Assembly: GCA_016184125.1 (NCBI GenBank)
Contig: JACPDG010000046.1
Coordinates: forward strand, 1-64,000
Reading direction: 5' to 3'
DNA length: 64,000 bases
From: Candidatus Rokuibacteriota bacterium
Lineage (GTDB): Bacteria > Methylomirabilota > Methylomirabilia > Rokubacteriales > CSP1-6
The notes under the pieces are model-generated. The model was not told the DNA's origin, did not search any database, and saw only the letters and a program-made list of their open reading frames with translations. Both the position numbers and the translations under genes were made by a program. Positions 33,386 through 42,542 of this stretch are shown here, one piece after another; the stretch's first letter is position 1; every line of letters starts with the position of its first letter.

Positions 33386-33997
33386 ATGATCACGAAACCG
33401 GCCACGCTCTCGATCGCCATGGTGCTCCTCATCACCGGGTGCGCGACGATTCCGACAGGACCGAGCGTCATGGTCCTCCCGGGCAACGGGAAGAACTTCG
33501 AGCAGTTCCAGACTGACGACGCGGTGTGTCGCCACTGGGCGGCGCAGCAGACGGGGACGACGCCGCAGCGCGCTTCCACCGAGAGCACGATCAGTGGCGC
33601 CGCCATCGGTACGGCCGTCGGCGCCGCGGTCGGCGCGGCGGTGGGTGCTGCGTCGGGCAGTCCCGCGACCGGCGCGGCGGTCGGCGCCGGCGGCGGGTTG
33701 CTCGGCGGCACCGCGGTCGGCGCGAGCGGTGCGGGGAGGTCCGGCGGGTCCGTGCAGCGACGGTACGACGTCGCGTACATGCAGTGCATGTACGCGCAGG
33801 GCAACCAGATCCCGGTAGCTCGCGGCTCGTACCCTGGCGCTGCCAAGACCACGCAGCCGCAGGTGACATCGCCGCCGCCCCGCGTTCCGGCCGATGTCCC
33901 TCCGCCGCCACCGGGCACTCCGCCCCCGCCGCCGCCGTCGAGCGTACCGCCGCCGCCGGCAGGCTCGCCACCGCCGCCTCCGCCCTCGTCACGCTGA
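33386..33997 (+). CDS. glycine-zipper lipoprotein
   Basis: A 203-residue lipoprotein. The lipobox is LLITGCATIPTGP near residue 19. The middle holds a glycine zipper (AAIGTAVGAAVGAAVGAASG repeated), a membrane-inserting motif, then VQRRYDVAYMQCMYAQGNQI. The tail is a proline-rich stretch (PPPPPGTPPPPPPSS), probably spanning the peptidoglycan. Proteins of this kind sit in the outer membrane. Probably co-transcribed with the preceding exported protein. Confidence 0.85.
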   Translation: MITKPATLSIAMVLLITGCATIPTGPSVMVLPGNGKNFEQFQTDDAVCRHWAAQQTGTTPQRASTESTISGAAIGTAVGAAVGAAVGAASGSPATGAAVGAGGGLLGGTAVGASGAGRSGGSVQRRYDVAYMQCMYAQGNQIPVARGSYPGAAKTTQPQVTSPPPRVPADVPPPPPGTPPPPPPSSVPPPPAGSPPPPPPSSR

Positions 33998-34004
33998 CGC
34001 GACG

Positions 34005-34042
34005 GGGCGACGCCGGACCACGTTTCCCGTCCGGCGTCGCCC
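34005..34042. terminator. perfect 14-bp stem-loop terminator
   Basis: GGGCGACGCCGGAC and GTCCGGCGTCGCCC pair perfectly around a 10-nt loop, 8 bp after the lipoprotein stop and 45 bp before the convergent amidohydrolase stop. No T-run, but position and strength fit a two-way terminator. Confidence 0.65.
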
Positions 34043-34086
34043 GGCGGTGCCCGCACAATGGCCGGGATGCGCCGCGAGGGCACGAT

Positions 34087-35274
34087 CTACCGGCCACCGA
34101 AACGGCGATAGCAGCGCACCGCGTTGTCCCAGAGGAGCTTTCTTCTGGTCGTCTCCGGGAGCGACGTCCAGCCCAGCAGGACGTCGACGGACCTCGGGAA
34201 CCAGCTCTCGGAGTGCGGGTAGTCGGTCGCGAACATCAGCGTCTCGTCGCCGAGCGCCTCGATCGCATGGCGCAGCGAGAGCTCGCCCTCGTGGATCTGG
34301 ATGCTCTGGAAGTACTGCGGGCTGCGGATGTACGCGCTCGGCTTCTGCTTGAGCGGCGGCAGCGCATGCCCGCACATGAGCGCGAGCTCGTCGAGGCGTG
34401 CCGCCCAGGAGGGAAGCCACCCGTGCCCGCACTCGAGCGGGGCGAGGCGCAACGCCGGGTAGCGATCGAGGACGCCGCTGCCGATCAGCGCGGCCATGTT
34501 GCGCTGCGCGTTCCACACGTGGCTCGCGGAGCGCTGCAGGAACACGTTGTCCCACGTGTCCCACACGCCGGGCGGATACGGCGGCGTCATCGTGAACGTG
34601 TGAATGATCACGGTCAGGTCGTACTCCTCGGCCGCCGCCCAGATCGGCTCCCAGTCCGGGTCGTCGAGCGACATGTCGGGGGGACAGATCGGGAAGATGC
34701 CGACCGGCCAGTCCTCGTTGCCGCAGCGACGCACCTCCCTGACCGAGGCAGCCACGTCGCGCCCGGAGACCAGGATCACGCTCGCGAGTCGATCCGCATA
34801 GGGCGCGCAGTAGTCTCGCAAGAACCGGTGATACGCCTCGTACATCGCGATCTCGAGGGCAACGTCGTCGAGCGCGCAGAACGCCGGCACACCCCCTGAC
34901 GGCAGCACCATGTTGGCGTCGATGCCCTCGAGGTCCATGTCGCGCACGCGGGCCTCGGGGTCGAAGCTGACGCGATCGCTGGGGAACGGCGGCCCCTGCC
35001 AGCGCACGTCCCACGGGGTGCCGCCGTCCTTGAGACCTCGGGTGACAGCGGATGGCGGCGGGACTCGCTCGCGTGAGCCGAGGCGTCGGTCGAGCGCGGG
35101 GCGCTTGCCGACCCAGTACCGCGACATGCCGCCCTTGGCCGGAGCCCGCTGGACCGCCGAGCCCATCGCGGCAAGCCGGGCGCGATTCGCCGCCGAGAGG
35201 TACGCCTCGATCGGCTCGACGGGCTCGATGATGTGCGTGTCCGCGTCGAAGATCCGATAACCTGCGCGCGCCAT
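34087..35274 (-). CDS. amidohydrolase family 2 (decarboxylase-like) metal-dependent hydrolase
   Basis: A 395-residue TIM-barrel metalloenzyme. The N-terminal metal motif appears as RIFDADTHIIEP (the usual D-x-H); further metal ligands lie in TVIIHTFTMT and APLECGHGWLPSWAARLDEL, and the catalytic Asp in MFATDYPHSESWFPRS. These are the marks of ACMSD-type amidohydrolases, which decarboxylate or hydrolyse aromatic-ring-derived acids. The ATG has ggggaaccc upstream. It is divergent from the peptide ABC importer, with 174 bp between, and may act on what that system imports. Confidence 0.92.
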   Translation of the reverse strand: MARAGYRIFDADTHIIEPVEPIEAYLSAANRARLAAMGSAVQRAPAKGGMSRYWVGKRPALDRRLGSRERVPPPSAVTRGLKDGGTPWDVRWQGPPFPSDRVSFDPEARVRDMDLEGIDANMVLPSGGVPAFCALDDVALEIAMYEAYHRFLRDYCAPYADRLASVILVSGRDVAASVREVRRCGNEDWPVGIFPICPPDMSLDDPDWEPIWAAAEEYDLTVIIHTFTMTPPYPPGVWDTWDNVFLQRSASHVWNAQRNMAALIGSGVLDRYPALRLAPLECGHGWLPSWAARLDELALMCGHALPPLKQKPSAYIRSPQYFQSIQIHEGELSLRHAIEALGDETLMFATDYPHSESWFPRSVDVLLGWTSLPETTRRKLLWDNAVRCYRRFGGR

Positions 35275-35344
35275 GGGGTTCCCCTCCGTCAGCCGGCTCA
35301 CATCCCTAGAATGGCCGCACAGTGTACATGACAAGATGCTCACG

Positions 35345-35373
35345 TTGACAGGTGGCCGAACGCTTGGTAGCGT
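35345..35373 (+). promoter_or_regulatory. sigma70-type promoter of the ABC importer operon
   Basis: TTGACA at 35345-35350, 17-bp spacer, then TAGCGT at 35368-35373. The -35 is perfect and the -10 keeps the TA...T frame. Start would be near 35380, leaving a leader of about 70 nt before the solute-binding protein. Confidence 0.65.
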
Positions 35374-35448
35374 CCGCCGCACACATCCGAGTAGGAACTT
35401 CGATCGTCTGTCACTGTCCAAATGTCCCAGAATCACGGGAGGTGTCGC

Positions 35449-37068
35449 ATGGCGACAGGCATCGGACGTCAACGGACGCTCGTCACCGCGGTTGCCCTGG
35501 CTGTCCTGGTTGGCTCGCTCGCCCTCGCGCTCTCCGCCCCGGTCCAGGCGGCGGAGACCCCGCGCCGCGGCGGCGTCCTGCTGGCCGCCATCGGCGCCGA
35601 TCCCCCGAGCCTCGACCCGCACCAGGAGAGCACCTTCGCCAACATCCAGCTCGTGGCGCCGCTCTACAGCACGCTGCTCCAGTTCGACCCGCTGGACTCG
35701 TCGAAGATCATCGGCGACGTGGGTACCGAGTGGAAGGTCTCGCCCGACGGGCTGAGCGTCACCGTCAAGGTCCGCCAGAACATCAAGTTCCACGACGGCT
35801 CGCCGCTGACCTCCGCTGACGTGAAGGCGAGCTGGGACAAGATCGTCTTCCCGCCGGCGGGCGTCCGGAGCACGCGGAAGGCGCACTACAAGGTGGTGAA
35901 GGCGATCGAGGCCCCCGACGCCAGCACCGTGGTGTTCCGGCTCAAGCACGCCTCGGCGTCGTTCGTGGCGAACTTGGCCTCGCCCTGGAACGTCGTCTTC
36001 CCGAAGAAGTACCTGGACACGGACCCGAACCACTTCAAGACCAACGTGGTGGGATCCGGGCCGTTCAAGTTCAAGAGCTACACCCGCGGGTCCACGTTCG
36101 AGGGGGAGCGGAACCCCGACTACTTCGTCAAGAACCGGCCCTACCTCGACGGCTACAAGTTTTTCATCAGCCCAGAGACGTCGGTGCGCTCCGCAGCCGT
36201 CCGTTCCGGCCGCGCGTACATCGAGTTCCGCGGCCTGCCCAACTCCGAGGTGGACGCGATCAGGAAGCAGCTCGGCGACAAGATCACCGTCCAGGAGGCG
36301 CCCACGCCGGGGTGGTGGGCCGTCTCGTTCAACAACCGGATCAAGCCGTTCAACGACGAGCGCGTGCGCAAGGCACTCACGCTCGCCATCGACCGGTACA
36401 CGATGAGCAAGGTGCTCTTCCCGCTCACCGGGCTCCGGGAGGTCGGCGCGCTGGTGCGTCCGGGGACGGAGTGGGCGATGTCGCCGGCGGAGCTCGAGAA
36501 GTTCCCGGGCTTCGGCCGCGACATCGAGAAGAGCCGGGCGGAAGCGAGGAAGCTCCTCGCGGAGGCGGGCTATCCGAACGGCCTCAAGTTCGTCATGAAG
36601 AACCGCAACGTGAAGCTCCCATACCAGGACTTCGCGGTGTTCTTCATCCATGAGTGGAAGAAGGTCGGCGTGGAAGTGGAAAACCGGCCGCTCGAGACGG
36701 CGGCCTGGTTCGCCGACGGCCGGGACACCGGGAACTTCGAGGCGATGGTCGATCCCCACGTCGACTTCATGGACGAGCCCGACCTGACGCTCGTCGACTT
36801 CATCAGCTCCAGCTCGACGAACTGGAGCCGGATCAACGACCCTCAGCTCGACGACCTGTACGAGCGGCAGTCGAGAACCCTCGACCGTGCCGAGCGCAAG
36901 AAGCTCGTGAACCAGATGGAGAGCATCGTGCTCGAGAAGGCGTATTACGCGCCGGGTCTCTGGTGGGTGCGCAGTATCGTGCACTGGACGAAGCTGAAGA
37001 ACTGGAAAGCCGCGCCCAGCCACTACTCCAACCAGAAGCTCCAGGACGTCTGGCTGGCCGAGGACTGA
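35449..37068 (+). CDS. ABC importer solute-binding protein (peptide/opine family 5)
   Basis: A 539-residue periplasmic binding protein. Ribosome site gggaggt before MATGIGRQRTLVTAVALAVL supports this start over one 27 nt upstream. The signal peptide ends near VQAAE. The family-5 signature is visible: PPSLDPHQESTFANIQLVAP, WKVSPDGLSVTVKVRQNIKF, HDGSPLTSADV and NNRIKPFNDERVRKALTLAI. It binds peptides, opines or other amphipathic solutes and delivers them to the two permeases encoded next. First gene of the operon. Confidence 0.94.
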   Translation: MATGIGRQRTLVTAVALAVLVGSLALALSAPVQAAETPRRGGVLLAAIGADPPSLDPHQESTFANIQLVAPLYSTLLQFDPLDSSKIIGDVGTEWKVSPDGLSVTVKVRQNIKFHDGSPLTSADVKASWDKIVFPPAGVRSTRKAHYKVVKAIEAPDASTVVFRLKHASASFVANLASPWNVVFPKKYLDTDPNHFKTNVVGSGPFKFKSYTRGSTFEGERNPDYFVKNRPYLDGYKFFISPETSVRSAAVRSGRAYIEFRGLPNSEVDAIRKQLGDKITVQEAPTPGWWAVSFNNRIKPFNDERVRKALTLAIDRYTMSKVLFPLTGLREVGALVRPGTEWAMSPAELEKFPGFGRDIEKSRAEARKLLAEAGYPNGLKFVMKNRNVKLPYQDFAVFFIHEWKKVGVEVENRPLETAAWFADGRDTGNFEAMVDPHVDFMDEPDLTLVDFISSSSTNWSRINDPQLDDLYERQSRTLDRAERKKLVNQMESIVLEKAYYAPGLWWVRSIVHWTKLKNWKAAPSHYSNQKLQDVWLAED

Positions 37069-37083
37069 GCGGGTGAGGCCGGC

Positions 37084-38040
37084 ATGCGCACGTACGTCGC
37101 CAAGCGACTCCTGCTGATCGTCCCCACGCTGCTCGGGGTCGCCGCCGTGGTGTTCCTGGTCATGCGGGTCATCCCGGGGGACGTGGCCCTCCTCATCCTG
37201 GGTGGCGACGACGGAGGTCAGATCGACCCTCAGCAGCTCGCGAACATGCGCGCTCAGCTCGGGCTGGATCAGCCGATCCTGGTACAGTTCGGGACGTGGC
37301 TCTGGGGCGTCCTCCGCTTCGACTTCGGCACGTCGCTCTGGACGTCGCGCCCCGTCGTCGAGGAGTTGCTGATTCGCCTGCCGCTGTCGCTCGAGCTCGC
37401 GCTCCTGGCGACGATGGTCTCCGTGCTGATCGCGATCCCCTTCGGCGTGCTGTCCGCGGTGCGCCAGGACACGTGGATCGACTACGTGATCCGCGTCGTC
37501 AGCATCGGTGGCCTGGCCATTCCGTCGTTCTGGGTCGGGATCCTCGTCATCCTGTTCCTCGTGCTCTGGTTCGGCTGGGGGCCCCCGCTCGAGTACACGC
37601 CGCCGTGGGTGGACCCGTGGGCGAACTTCCAGCAGATGGTCTGGCCGGTCGTGACGGTCGGCTACCGGTACGCCGCCGTCACGGCGCGCATGACGCGGTC
37701 CACGCTGCTCGAGGTCCTGCGCGACGACTACATCCGCACCGCGTGGGCGAAAGGCCTCGGCGAGCGCGCGGTCGTCATCCGCCACGCGCTCAAGAACTCG
37801 ATGCTCCCGGTGATCACGCTGATCGGCACCGAGTTCGCATTCCTCATCGGTGGCCTCGTCGTGACGGAAACGGTCTTCACGCTGAACGGCGTGGGGCGGT
37901 TCGTCGTCGACGCGGTCGCGCACCGCGACTACCCGGTGGTCCAGGCGCTGGTGTTCCTCATCGCGTTCAGCTTCGTCATCGTCAACCTGCTCGTCGACCT
38001 GACGTACGCGTGGTTCGACCCGCGCATCCGGTACCGGTAG
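37084..38040 (+). CDS. ABC importer permease (DppB-type)
   Basis: A 318-residue inner-membrane permease starting MRTYVAKRLLLIVPTLLGVA, the standard DppB opening, with about six membrane helices. The GQFG-like periplasmic part includes FDFGTSLWTSRPVVEEL. The EAA loop, which contacts the ATPase, is DDYIRTAWAKGLGERAVVIR. It lies 15 bp after the binding protein and 2 bp before the second permease. Pairs with the DppC-type subunit. Confidence 0.95.
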   Translation: MRTYVAKRLLLIVPTLLGVAAVVFLVMRVIPGDVALLILGGDDGGQIDPQQLANMRAQLGLDQPILVQFGTWLWGVLRFDFGTSLWTSRPVVEELLIRLPLSLELALLATMVSVLIAIPFGVLSAVRQDTWIDYVIRVVSIGGLAIPSFWVGILVILFLVLWFGWGPPLEYTPPWVDPWANFQQMVWPVVTVGYRYAAVTARMTRSTLLEVLRDDYIRTAWAKGLGERAVVIRHALKNSMLPVITLIGTEFAFLIGGLVVTETVFTLNGVGRFVVDAVAHRDYPVVQALVFLIAFSFVIVNLLVDLTYAWFDPRIRYR

Positions 38041-38042
38041 CC

Positions 38043-38942
38043 ATGGCCACCCACGCGCTGCCCCATCCGACGGTCACGGCGCCCCTGGCGCCGCGGCTCA
38101 CCGCCGGCGACGAGCTCGTGAAGTTCGTGCGGACGAAGCCGCTCGGCGTGGCGGGCGGGGTCGTCATCCTGGGGATGATTGGCGTCGCGCTCTTCGTCCA
38201 GGTGCTCGCGCCGTACGATCCCTACCGCGCCGACTACACCGCCCAGTTCGCGCGCCCCAGCGCCGAGCACTGGTTCGGCACCGACGAGTTCGGGCGTGAC
38301 GTGATGACCCGCATCATGTACGGGGCGCGCATCGCGCTGTTCGTCGGCTTCACCGCGTCGTTCGCGGGCTGCACGGTCGGCGCGTTCCTCGGCGTGGTCA
38401 GCGCGTACTGGGGCGGGAAGGTCGACCTCCTCCTCGAGCGGCTGATGGACGTGCTGCTCGCGTTCCCGCAGCTCATCCTGGCGCTCGCGATCGCGTCGAT
38501 CCTGGGGCCCGCGGTCCAGAACGTGGTCATCGCGGTCGCGATCCCGATCATCCCGCGCGCCGCGCGCGTCGTGCGCTCGACGGCGCTGTCGGTGAAGGAG
38601 CACGTGTACGTCGAGGCCGTGCAGGCGCTCGGCGCGACCCAGCCCCGGGTGATTCTCCAGCACATCGTCCCGAACGTGATGGCGCCGTACATCATCATGG
38701 TCACGGCGCAGCTGGGGAGCGCGATCCTCGCCGAGGCCGCGCTCTCCTACCTGGGCCTCGGGGCGGCCGAGCCGACGCCGTCGTGGGGCCTGATGCTCTC
38801 CGGCTCGGCGCCGTCGTACGCCGAGAAGGCGCCGTGGATCGCGCTGTTCCCGGGGATCGCGATCAGCCTGGGGGTGTTCGGGTTCAACCTCCTCGGCGAC
38901 TCGTTGCGGGACGCGCTCGACCCGAAGCTGCGGCGCGGGTGA
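38043..38942 (+). CDS. ABC importer permease (DppC-type)
   Basis: A 299-residue permease with the DppC N-terminal tail and HWFGTDEFGRDVMTRIMYGA, a signature of this subfamily. The EAA loop reads EHVYVEAVQALGATQPRVIL. About six membrane helices. The operon then passes to an oxidoreductase gene; no ATP-binding subunits (DppD/DppF) are encoded here, so they must be shared with another system or lie elsewhere. Confidence 0.95.
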   Translation: MATHALPHPTVTAPLAPRLTAGDELVKFVRTKPLGVAGGVVILGMIGVALFVQVLAPYDPYRADYTAQFARPSAEHWFGTDEFGRDVMTRIMYGARIALFVGFTASFAGCTVGAFLGVVSAYWGGKVDLLLERLMDVLLAFPQLILALAIASILGPAVQNVVIAVAIPIIPRAARVVRSTALSVKEHVYVEAVQALGATQPRVILQHIVPNVMAPYIIMVTAQLGSAILAEAALSYLGLGAAEPTPSWGLMLSGSAPSYAEKAPWIALFPGIAISLGVFGFNLLGDSLRDALDPKLRRG

Positions 38943-38965
38943 CCCCCTCGGCACCGCGGACGTCC

Positions 38966-39967
38966 ATGACCGGCTCGCGCATCCGCATCGCCGCCATCGA
39001 GGTGCGCCACTGGCACTCGTTGTGGGATTCCGCGTACCTGCGTCACCTCGCCGGCATGCCGGACGTCGAGCTCGTCGGCCTGCACGATCCCGATGCGGCG
39101 ATCGCCACGAAGCGCGCGGCGGTGCTCGGCACGCCACCGGTCTTCACCGACTATCGCGAGATGCTGGACGTGACGCGGCCGAATTTCGTCATCGCGCTCG
39201 GCCGTCACAGCCGCATGGCCGAAACCGCGCACCACCTCATCGACCACGGCTATCCGTTCCTGATGGAGAAGCCGATGGGCGTGAACGCCGGCGAGGTGCG
39301 CGGGGTCGCCGAGAAGGCCGTCGCCAAGGGCGCGTTCGTCGCGGTCCCGCTGATCCAGCGCTACCAGCCGTTCACCGCCCGCGCGCGGCAGCTCCTCGCG
39401 GACGGCCGCTTCGGTCCGCTGTCCCACTTCTACTTCCGGCTGAACCGGCCGACGTCCGCGCGCTATCCTGCGTGGGACTCGCCGTGGATGCTCGATCCGG
39501 CCGAGGCCGGCGGAGGTGTCCTTCGCAATCTCGGCAGTCATGGCCTCGACCTGTTCCTCCACCTCGTCGGGGAAGACGCGGAGGCGGTGGGCGCCCAGCT
39601 CAGCCGTCGCGCGCACGGGCAGCCTGTCGAGGACTACGCCTCCGTGCTCGTGCGGTCGGCCGGTGGAGTGCTCGGGACGGTCGAGGTCGGCAACACGTTC
39701 CCGCGCGATGGGACGGATGGCGAGTGGAAGCTGGCGGGCCGCGACGCGATCCTCGTCATGCGCGACGGTGCGATGCGCCTCACGACGGCGGGTGGTGACC
39801 ACACGACGCCGGCCCCGCTGCCCGAGCCCCTGGCCCTGACCGCGCTTCGCGACGCGCTCGACCACTGGCGCCGCGGCGCGCCGCCGCCGATCTCCGTGCA
39901 CGACTGCCTGCGTGCGGTGCAGCTCATCGATCAGGCGTACGCGCTCGCCGGCCCCGTGCGCGGGTGA
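38966..39967 (+). CDS. Gfo/Idh/MocA-family oxidoreductase
   Basis: A 333-residue NAD(P)-dependent oxidoreductase starting MTGSRIRIAAIEVRHWHSLW; a GTG at 38939 overlapping the permease stop is an alternative start. The Rossmann part is unusual in its first loop, but FVIALGRHSRMAETAHHLID and the EKPMGVN motif (catalytic Lys in YPFLMEKPMGVN) are standard, followed by an alpha/beta domain with the HGLDLFLHLVGED region. Such enzymes oxidise or reduce sugars, inositols or related hydroxyls. Placement at the end of the importer operon suggests action on the imported solute. Confidence 0.88.
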   Translation: MTGSRIRIAAIEVRHWHSLWDSAYLRHLAGMPDVELVGLHDPDAAIATKRAAVLGTPPVFTDYREMLDVTRPNFVIALGRHSRMAETAHHLIDHGYPFLMEKPMGVNAGEVRGVAEKAVAKGAFVAVPLIQRYQPFTARARQLLADGRFGPLSHFYFRLNRPTSARYPAWDSPWMLDPAEAGGGVLRNLGSHGLDLFLHLVGEDAEAVGAQLSRRAHGQPVEDYASVLVRSAGGVLGTVEVGNTFPRDGTDGEWKLAGRDAILVMRDGAMRLTTAGGDHTTPAPLPEPLALTALRDALDHWRRGAPPPISVHDCLRAVQLIDQAYALAGPVRG

Positions 39968-39998
39968 CGGATCGGGCGAACGTCGGCGACGTGGTCCG

Positions 39999-40561
39999 TT
40001 ACCAGCCCTCGTCCGGATCCGGGACGTCGCCCCGCAGCAACGCGATGTTCGCCTGGTCCTGAAGCGCCTTGCTGCGACGCCGGCCGCGATCCGCGGCCGC
40101 GCGCTGCTTCATCGCGATGAGATCGGCAGTCGTCACGACGCGGATAAGCGGAGGCCCGCCATCTCCATCGTCTCGGCTCGGTCGATCATCGGGTCGAACT
40201 CGCGGTCCACGACGATCCGCACCGGCTCGCCGGATCCGTGCCGGAAATTGAGGCTGTGCGCGAATTCCCCGGTGAATCGCAGCCCGGCGGCCGCCAGCGC
40301 GTCGATCAAAGCCTTTCGGTGCGCCGTCGACTGCACCGCGATGTCGGTGTCCAGCGTCGCGCGCGGTACGCCCGACCTGATCCCGACGGCGACGCCACCG
40401 ACGACCGCGTAGGCGGCACCCAGACGATCGAGCGCGCGGGCGATATCGGCCAGAGCCGCAATCTTGTCCGGCGATTCAGCCATCGATGCCCCTCGGGTCG
40501 ACGCGATGAGCCACGCTTCACGGGCCGTGATCCGGGCGATCGTCTCGAGCGGACTGTCCAT
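39999..40561 (-). pseudogene. nucleotidyltransferase (AbiEii/DUF6036-like), frameshifted
   Basis: Starts at MDSPLETIARIT, preceded by TATCCT 7 nt before the ATG. The nucleotidyltransferase core is visible: YAVVGGVAVGIRSGVPRATL followed by DTDIAV with the two metal aspartates. The frame ends after MAGLRLSAS at 40133, but one frame over the expected tail continues (RVVTTADLIAMKQRAAADRG, ending DVPDPDEGW at 39999). A one-base shift near 40138 therefore splits the gene, through mutation or sequencing error. Relatives include minimal nucleotidyltransferase toxins of toxin-antitoxin systems; no antitoxin is recognisable here. Confidence 0.72.
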
Positions 40562-41309
40562 GAGCCTGAGGATAGCAGGTGGGCCGCTGGACCGAACCCG
40601 ACCGCAATCCTGACGGCAGAAAGTGGATCAGGAAGAAGAGGACCGCGAAGGCGATCGATTCCCGCAGCCCGGCGACGATGTAGAGCAGGAGCAGCGCGGC
40701 CTGGATGACCATCAGCCGCGTGAAGCGGGGGCCGAGCTGCGATGTCGCGGCGAGCGGGTTGGTGCCGCGCCAGCCGTCGAGGGTGCGCGGCAGGCCGTGA
40801 GCGTCGGCGGCGAGCGTGGCCAGCGCGAACGGCCAGTACGCCTCGGCGCAGGCGGCGAGCGAGCGCCAGTAGAAGACAGGCTTGCTCTCGGCGAAGGTCA
40901 GCATCCGGAGACCGTCCGCGCGCACGACCGCGACGCGCGGTCGCTCGTGGAGCCCCGGCACGAACCCGCCGGCGAAGTCGAGGAAGAACTGGTGGAAGAG
41001 CACGAGCACGGCGACGTAGAACGCCGAGAGCCCGGTGACGAGGACCAGGATCCCGAGCCAGTGAGGCCGCCCCAGCGGATGGGACGCGGCCAGGATGCCC
41101 CACCCAAGGGCCGGGACCACGGACAGGAAGATGCCGGAGGTCAGCGTCGTCAGCCAGAAGCTCCAGACCAGATCGCGTACGGTCCAGCCATCGACGAGCG
41201 CGACAGACATGCTCGCCAGCGCCAGGACGCAGGCACCAGCCCACCGGAGCACATCGTGACGGTCCACGTCGTTCAGATTGAACTCTCGGTGGTCGAGATG
41301 GAACGCCAT
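40518..41309 (-). CDS. polytopic membrane protein, possibly DUF6498
   Basis: A 263-residue protein with five to six membrane segments (LRWAGACVLALASMSVALVD, LVWSFWLTTLTSGIFLSVVP, HWLGILVLVTGLSAFYVAVL, MVIQAALLLLYIVAG and more). The phrases FHQFFLDFAGGFVPG and ACAEAYWPFALATLAADAHG suggest a conserved family; I think DUF6498 but am not sure. The last 15 codons overlap the start of the next gene on the same strand. Function unknown. Confidence 0.7.
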   Translation of the reverse strand: MAFHLDHREFNLNDVDRHDVLRWAGACVLALASMSVALVDGWTVRDLVWSFWLTTLTSGIFLSVVPALGWGILAASHPLGRPHWLGILVLVTGLSAFYVAVLVLFHQFFLDFAGGFVPGLHERPRVAVVRADGLRMLTFAESKPVFYWRSLAACAEAYWPFALATLAADAHGLPRTLDGWRGTNPLAATSQLGPRFTRLMVIQAALLLLYIVAGLRESIAFAVLFFLIHFLPSGLRSGSVQRPTCYPQAHGQSARDDRPDHGP

Positions 41310-41444
41310 CGTCGCTGGGCCCGCCCTCGGGCTGCCCGGCCCGGGCCGTCGTCAGGTGGAGCTGCGTCGGGTCACGCCGCCGGCTTCACGGCTGCTCCTC
41401 GCTCGGGCCCTCGCAACCCGCCGCGATCGTCCAGGAGCGCGTGA

Positions 41445-42539
41445 TCACGCAGTGCTCCAGCCCTGCGCGGCGGCCGCTTCCTGGCGGCATCGTTCAGGGC
41501 CACCGAGGAGCTGCCGGTTCGCGCCTATCCGCTTGAACCAGTAGTGCAGTCCCAGCTCGTCGGTGAAGCCCATGCCGCCGTGGACCTCGGTCGCCATCCG
41601 GGAGACCTCGCGTCCCACCTCGGCGAGATGGGCCTTCGCGTGGCAGGCCGCCACGCGCGCCTCCTCGGGAATCGCGTCCTGCGCGTGCGCCGCGTACCAC
41701 ACGAGCGAGCGGCAGGGTTCCAGCATGGCGACCATGTCCGCGCACATGTGCTTGACGGCCTGGAAGCTCCCGATGAGACGGCCGAACTGCTCGCGCTGGC
41801 CGGCATGCGCCACCGCCCTGTCGAGCATGCTCTGGGCCGCGCCCAGCGTGTCGGCGGCGAGCATCGTGCGCCCCGCGTCGACCACGGAGCATGCGAGCCG
41901 CTGCGGGTCGCTTCCCGGCTCGAGGATCTCCGCGGGCGCGTCGGCGAGATGCACCTGTCCCGGGGGACGCGTGCGATCGAGGCTCGGCCGACACGCCGCG
42001 CGGACACCGGGCCCATCGACCGGCAGCACGGCGAGCGTGCCGTCATCGAGCACGACGAGGACGTGCGTCGCTCCGGCGAGGTCGACGACCGACTCCAGGC
42101 ACCCGGACAGCCGGTCGCCGCGCCGCTCGACCGCGCTGTTCGCCGTGCTTCCCGCGAGCGTCTCGAACGCGACGCCGAGCCGCGCGGTTCCGGTCGCGAC
42201 GCGTGGCAGCCACGCGGCGCGCGCGGCCTCGCTGCCGGCGCCCAGGATCGCGAGCGGCGCCATGACGGCGGCGGCGGCAAACGGCGTCGGCGCCGCGTGA
42301 TACCCGAGCGCCTCGGCCGCGAGCGCCGCCTCGAACACGCCGAGACCCGCGCCGCCGAAGCGCTCGGGCACGAGCACGCCCGCGACTCCGAGCTCGGTCA
42401 GCGCGCTCCAGAATCGATCGTCGAACCCGGATCCCGCGTTCGCCAGCCGGTGCAGCGCGTCCATCGGCAGATGATCGGCGAGGAGCTTCCGCACGAGCCG
42501 CTCGAACAGGCGTTGCGCGTCGTTCGGTCCGAATTCCAT
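41445..42539 (-). CDS. acyl-CoA dehydrogenase, small partner
   Basis: A 364-residue acyl-CoA dehydrogenase that starts MEFGPNDAQRLFERLVRKLL and begins 3 bp after its partner's stop. The arginine-containing flavin segment GQREQFGRLIGSFQAVKHMC is clear, and the C-terminal block ATEVHGGMGFTDELGLHYWF ends with the HxxFKR-type tail. The central loop that normally positions substrate (LGVAFETLAGSTANSA) is degenerate compared with the partner, as seen in one subunit of heteromeric FadE pairs. Expected to form a heterotetramer with the next gene product. Order (partner first) is the same as at the left edge of the window. Confidence 0.9.
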   Translation of the reverse strand: MEFGPNDAQRLFERLVRKLLADHLPMDALHRLANAGSGFDDRFWSALTELGVAGVLVPERFGGAGLGVFEAALAAEALGYHAAPTPFAAAAVMAPLAILGAGSEAARAAWLPRVATGTARLGVAFETLAGSTANSAVERRGDRLSGCLESVVDLAGATHVLVVLDDGTLAVLPVDGPGVRAACRPSLDRTRPPGQVHLADAPAEILEPGSDPQRLACSVVDAGRTMLAADTLGAAQSMLDRAVAHAGQREQFGRLIGSFQAVKHMCADMVAMLEPCRSLVWYAAHAQDAIPEEARVAACHAKAHLAEVGREVSRMATEVHGGMGFTDELGLHYWFKRIGANRQLLGGPERCRQEAAAAQGWSTA

Positions 42540-42542
42540 CGC

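Noticed and set aside
33200-33990. Proline codon runs as possible CRISPR-like or microsatellite repeats.
   Set aside because: They are polyproline coding stretches of two exported proteins; no spacers or conserved repeat units. No CRISPR array was seen anywhere.
38939-38966. GTG start at 38939 for the Gfo/Idh/MocA gene.
   Set aside because: It gives a 4-bp overlap with the permease but adds a non-homologous stretch; the ATG at 38966 matches the family's N-terminus. Kept only as an alternative.
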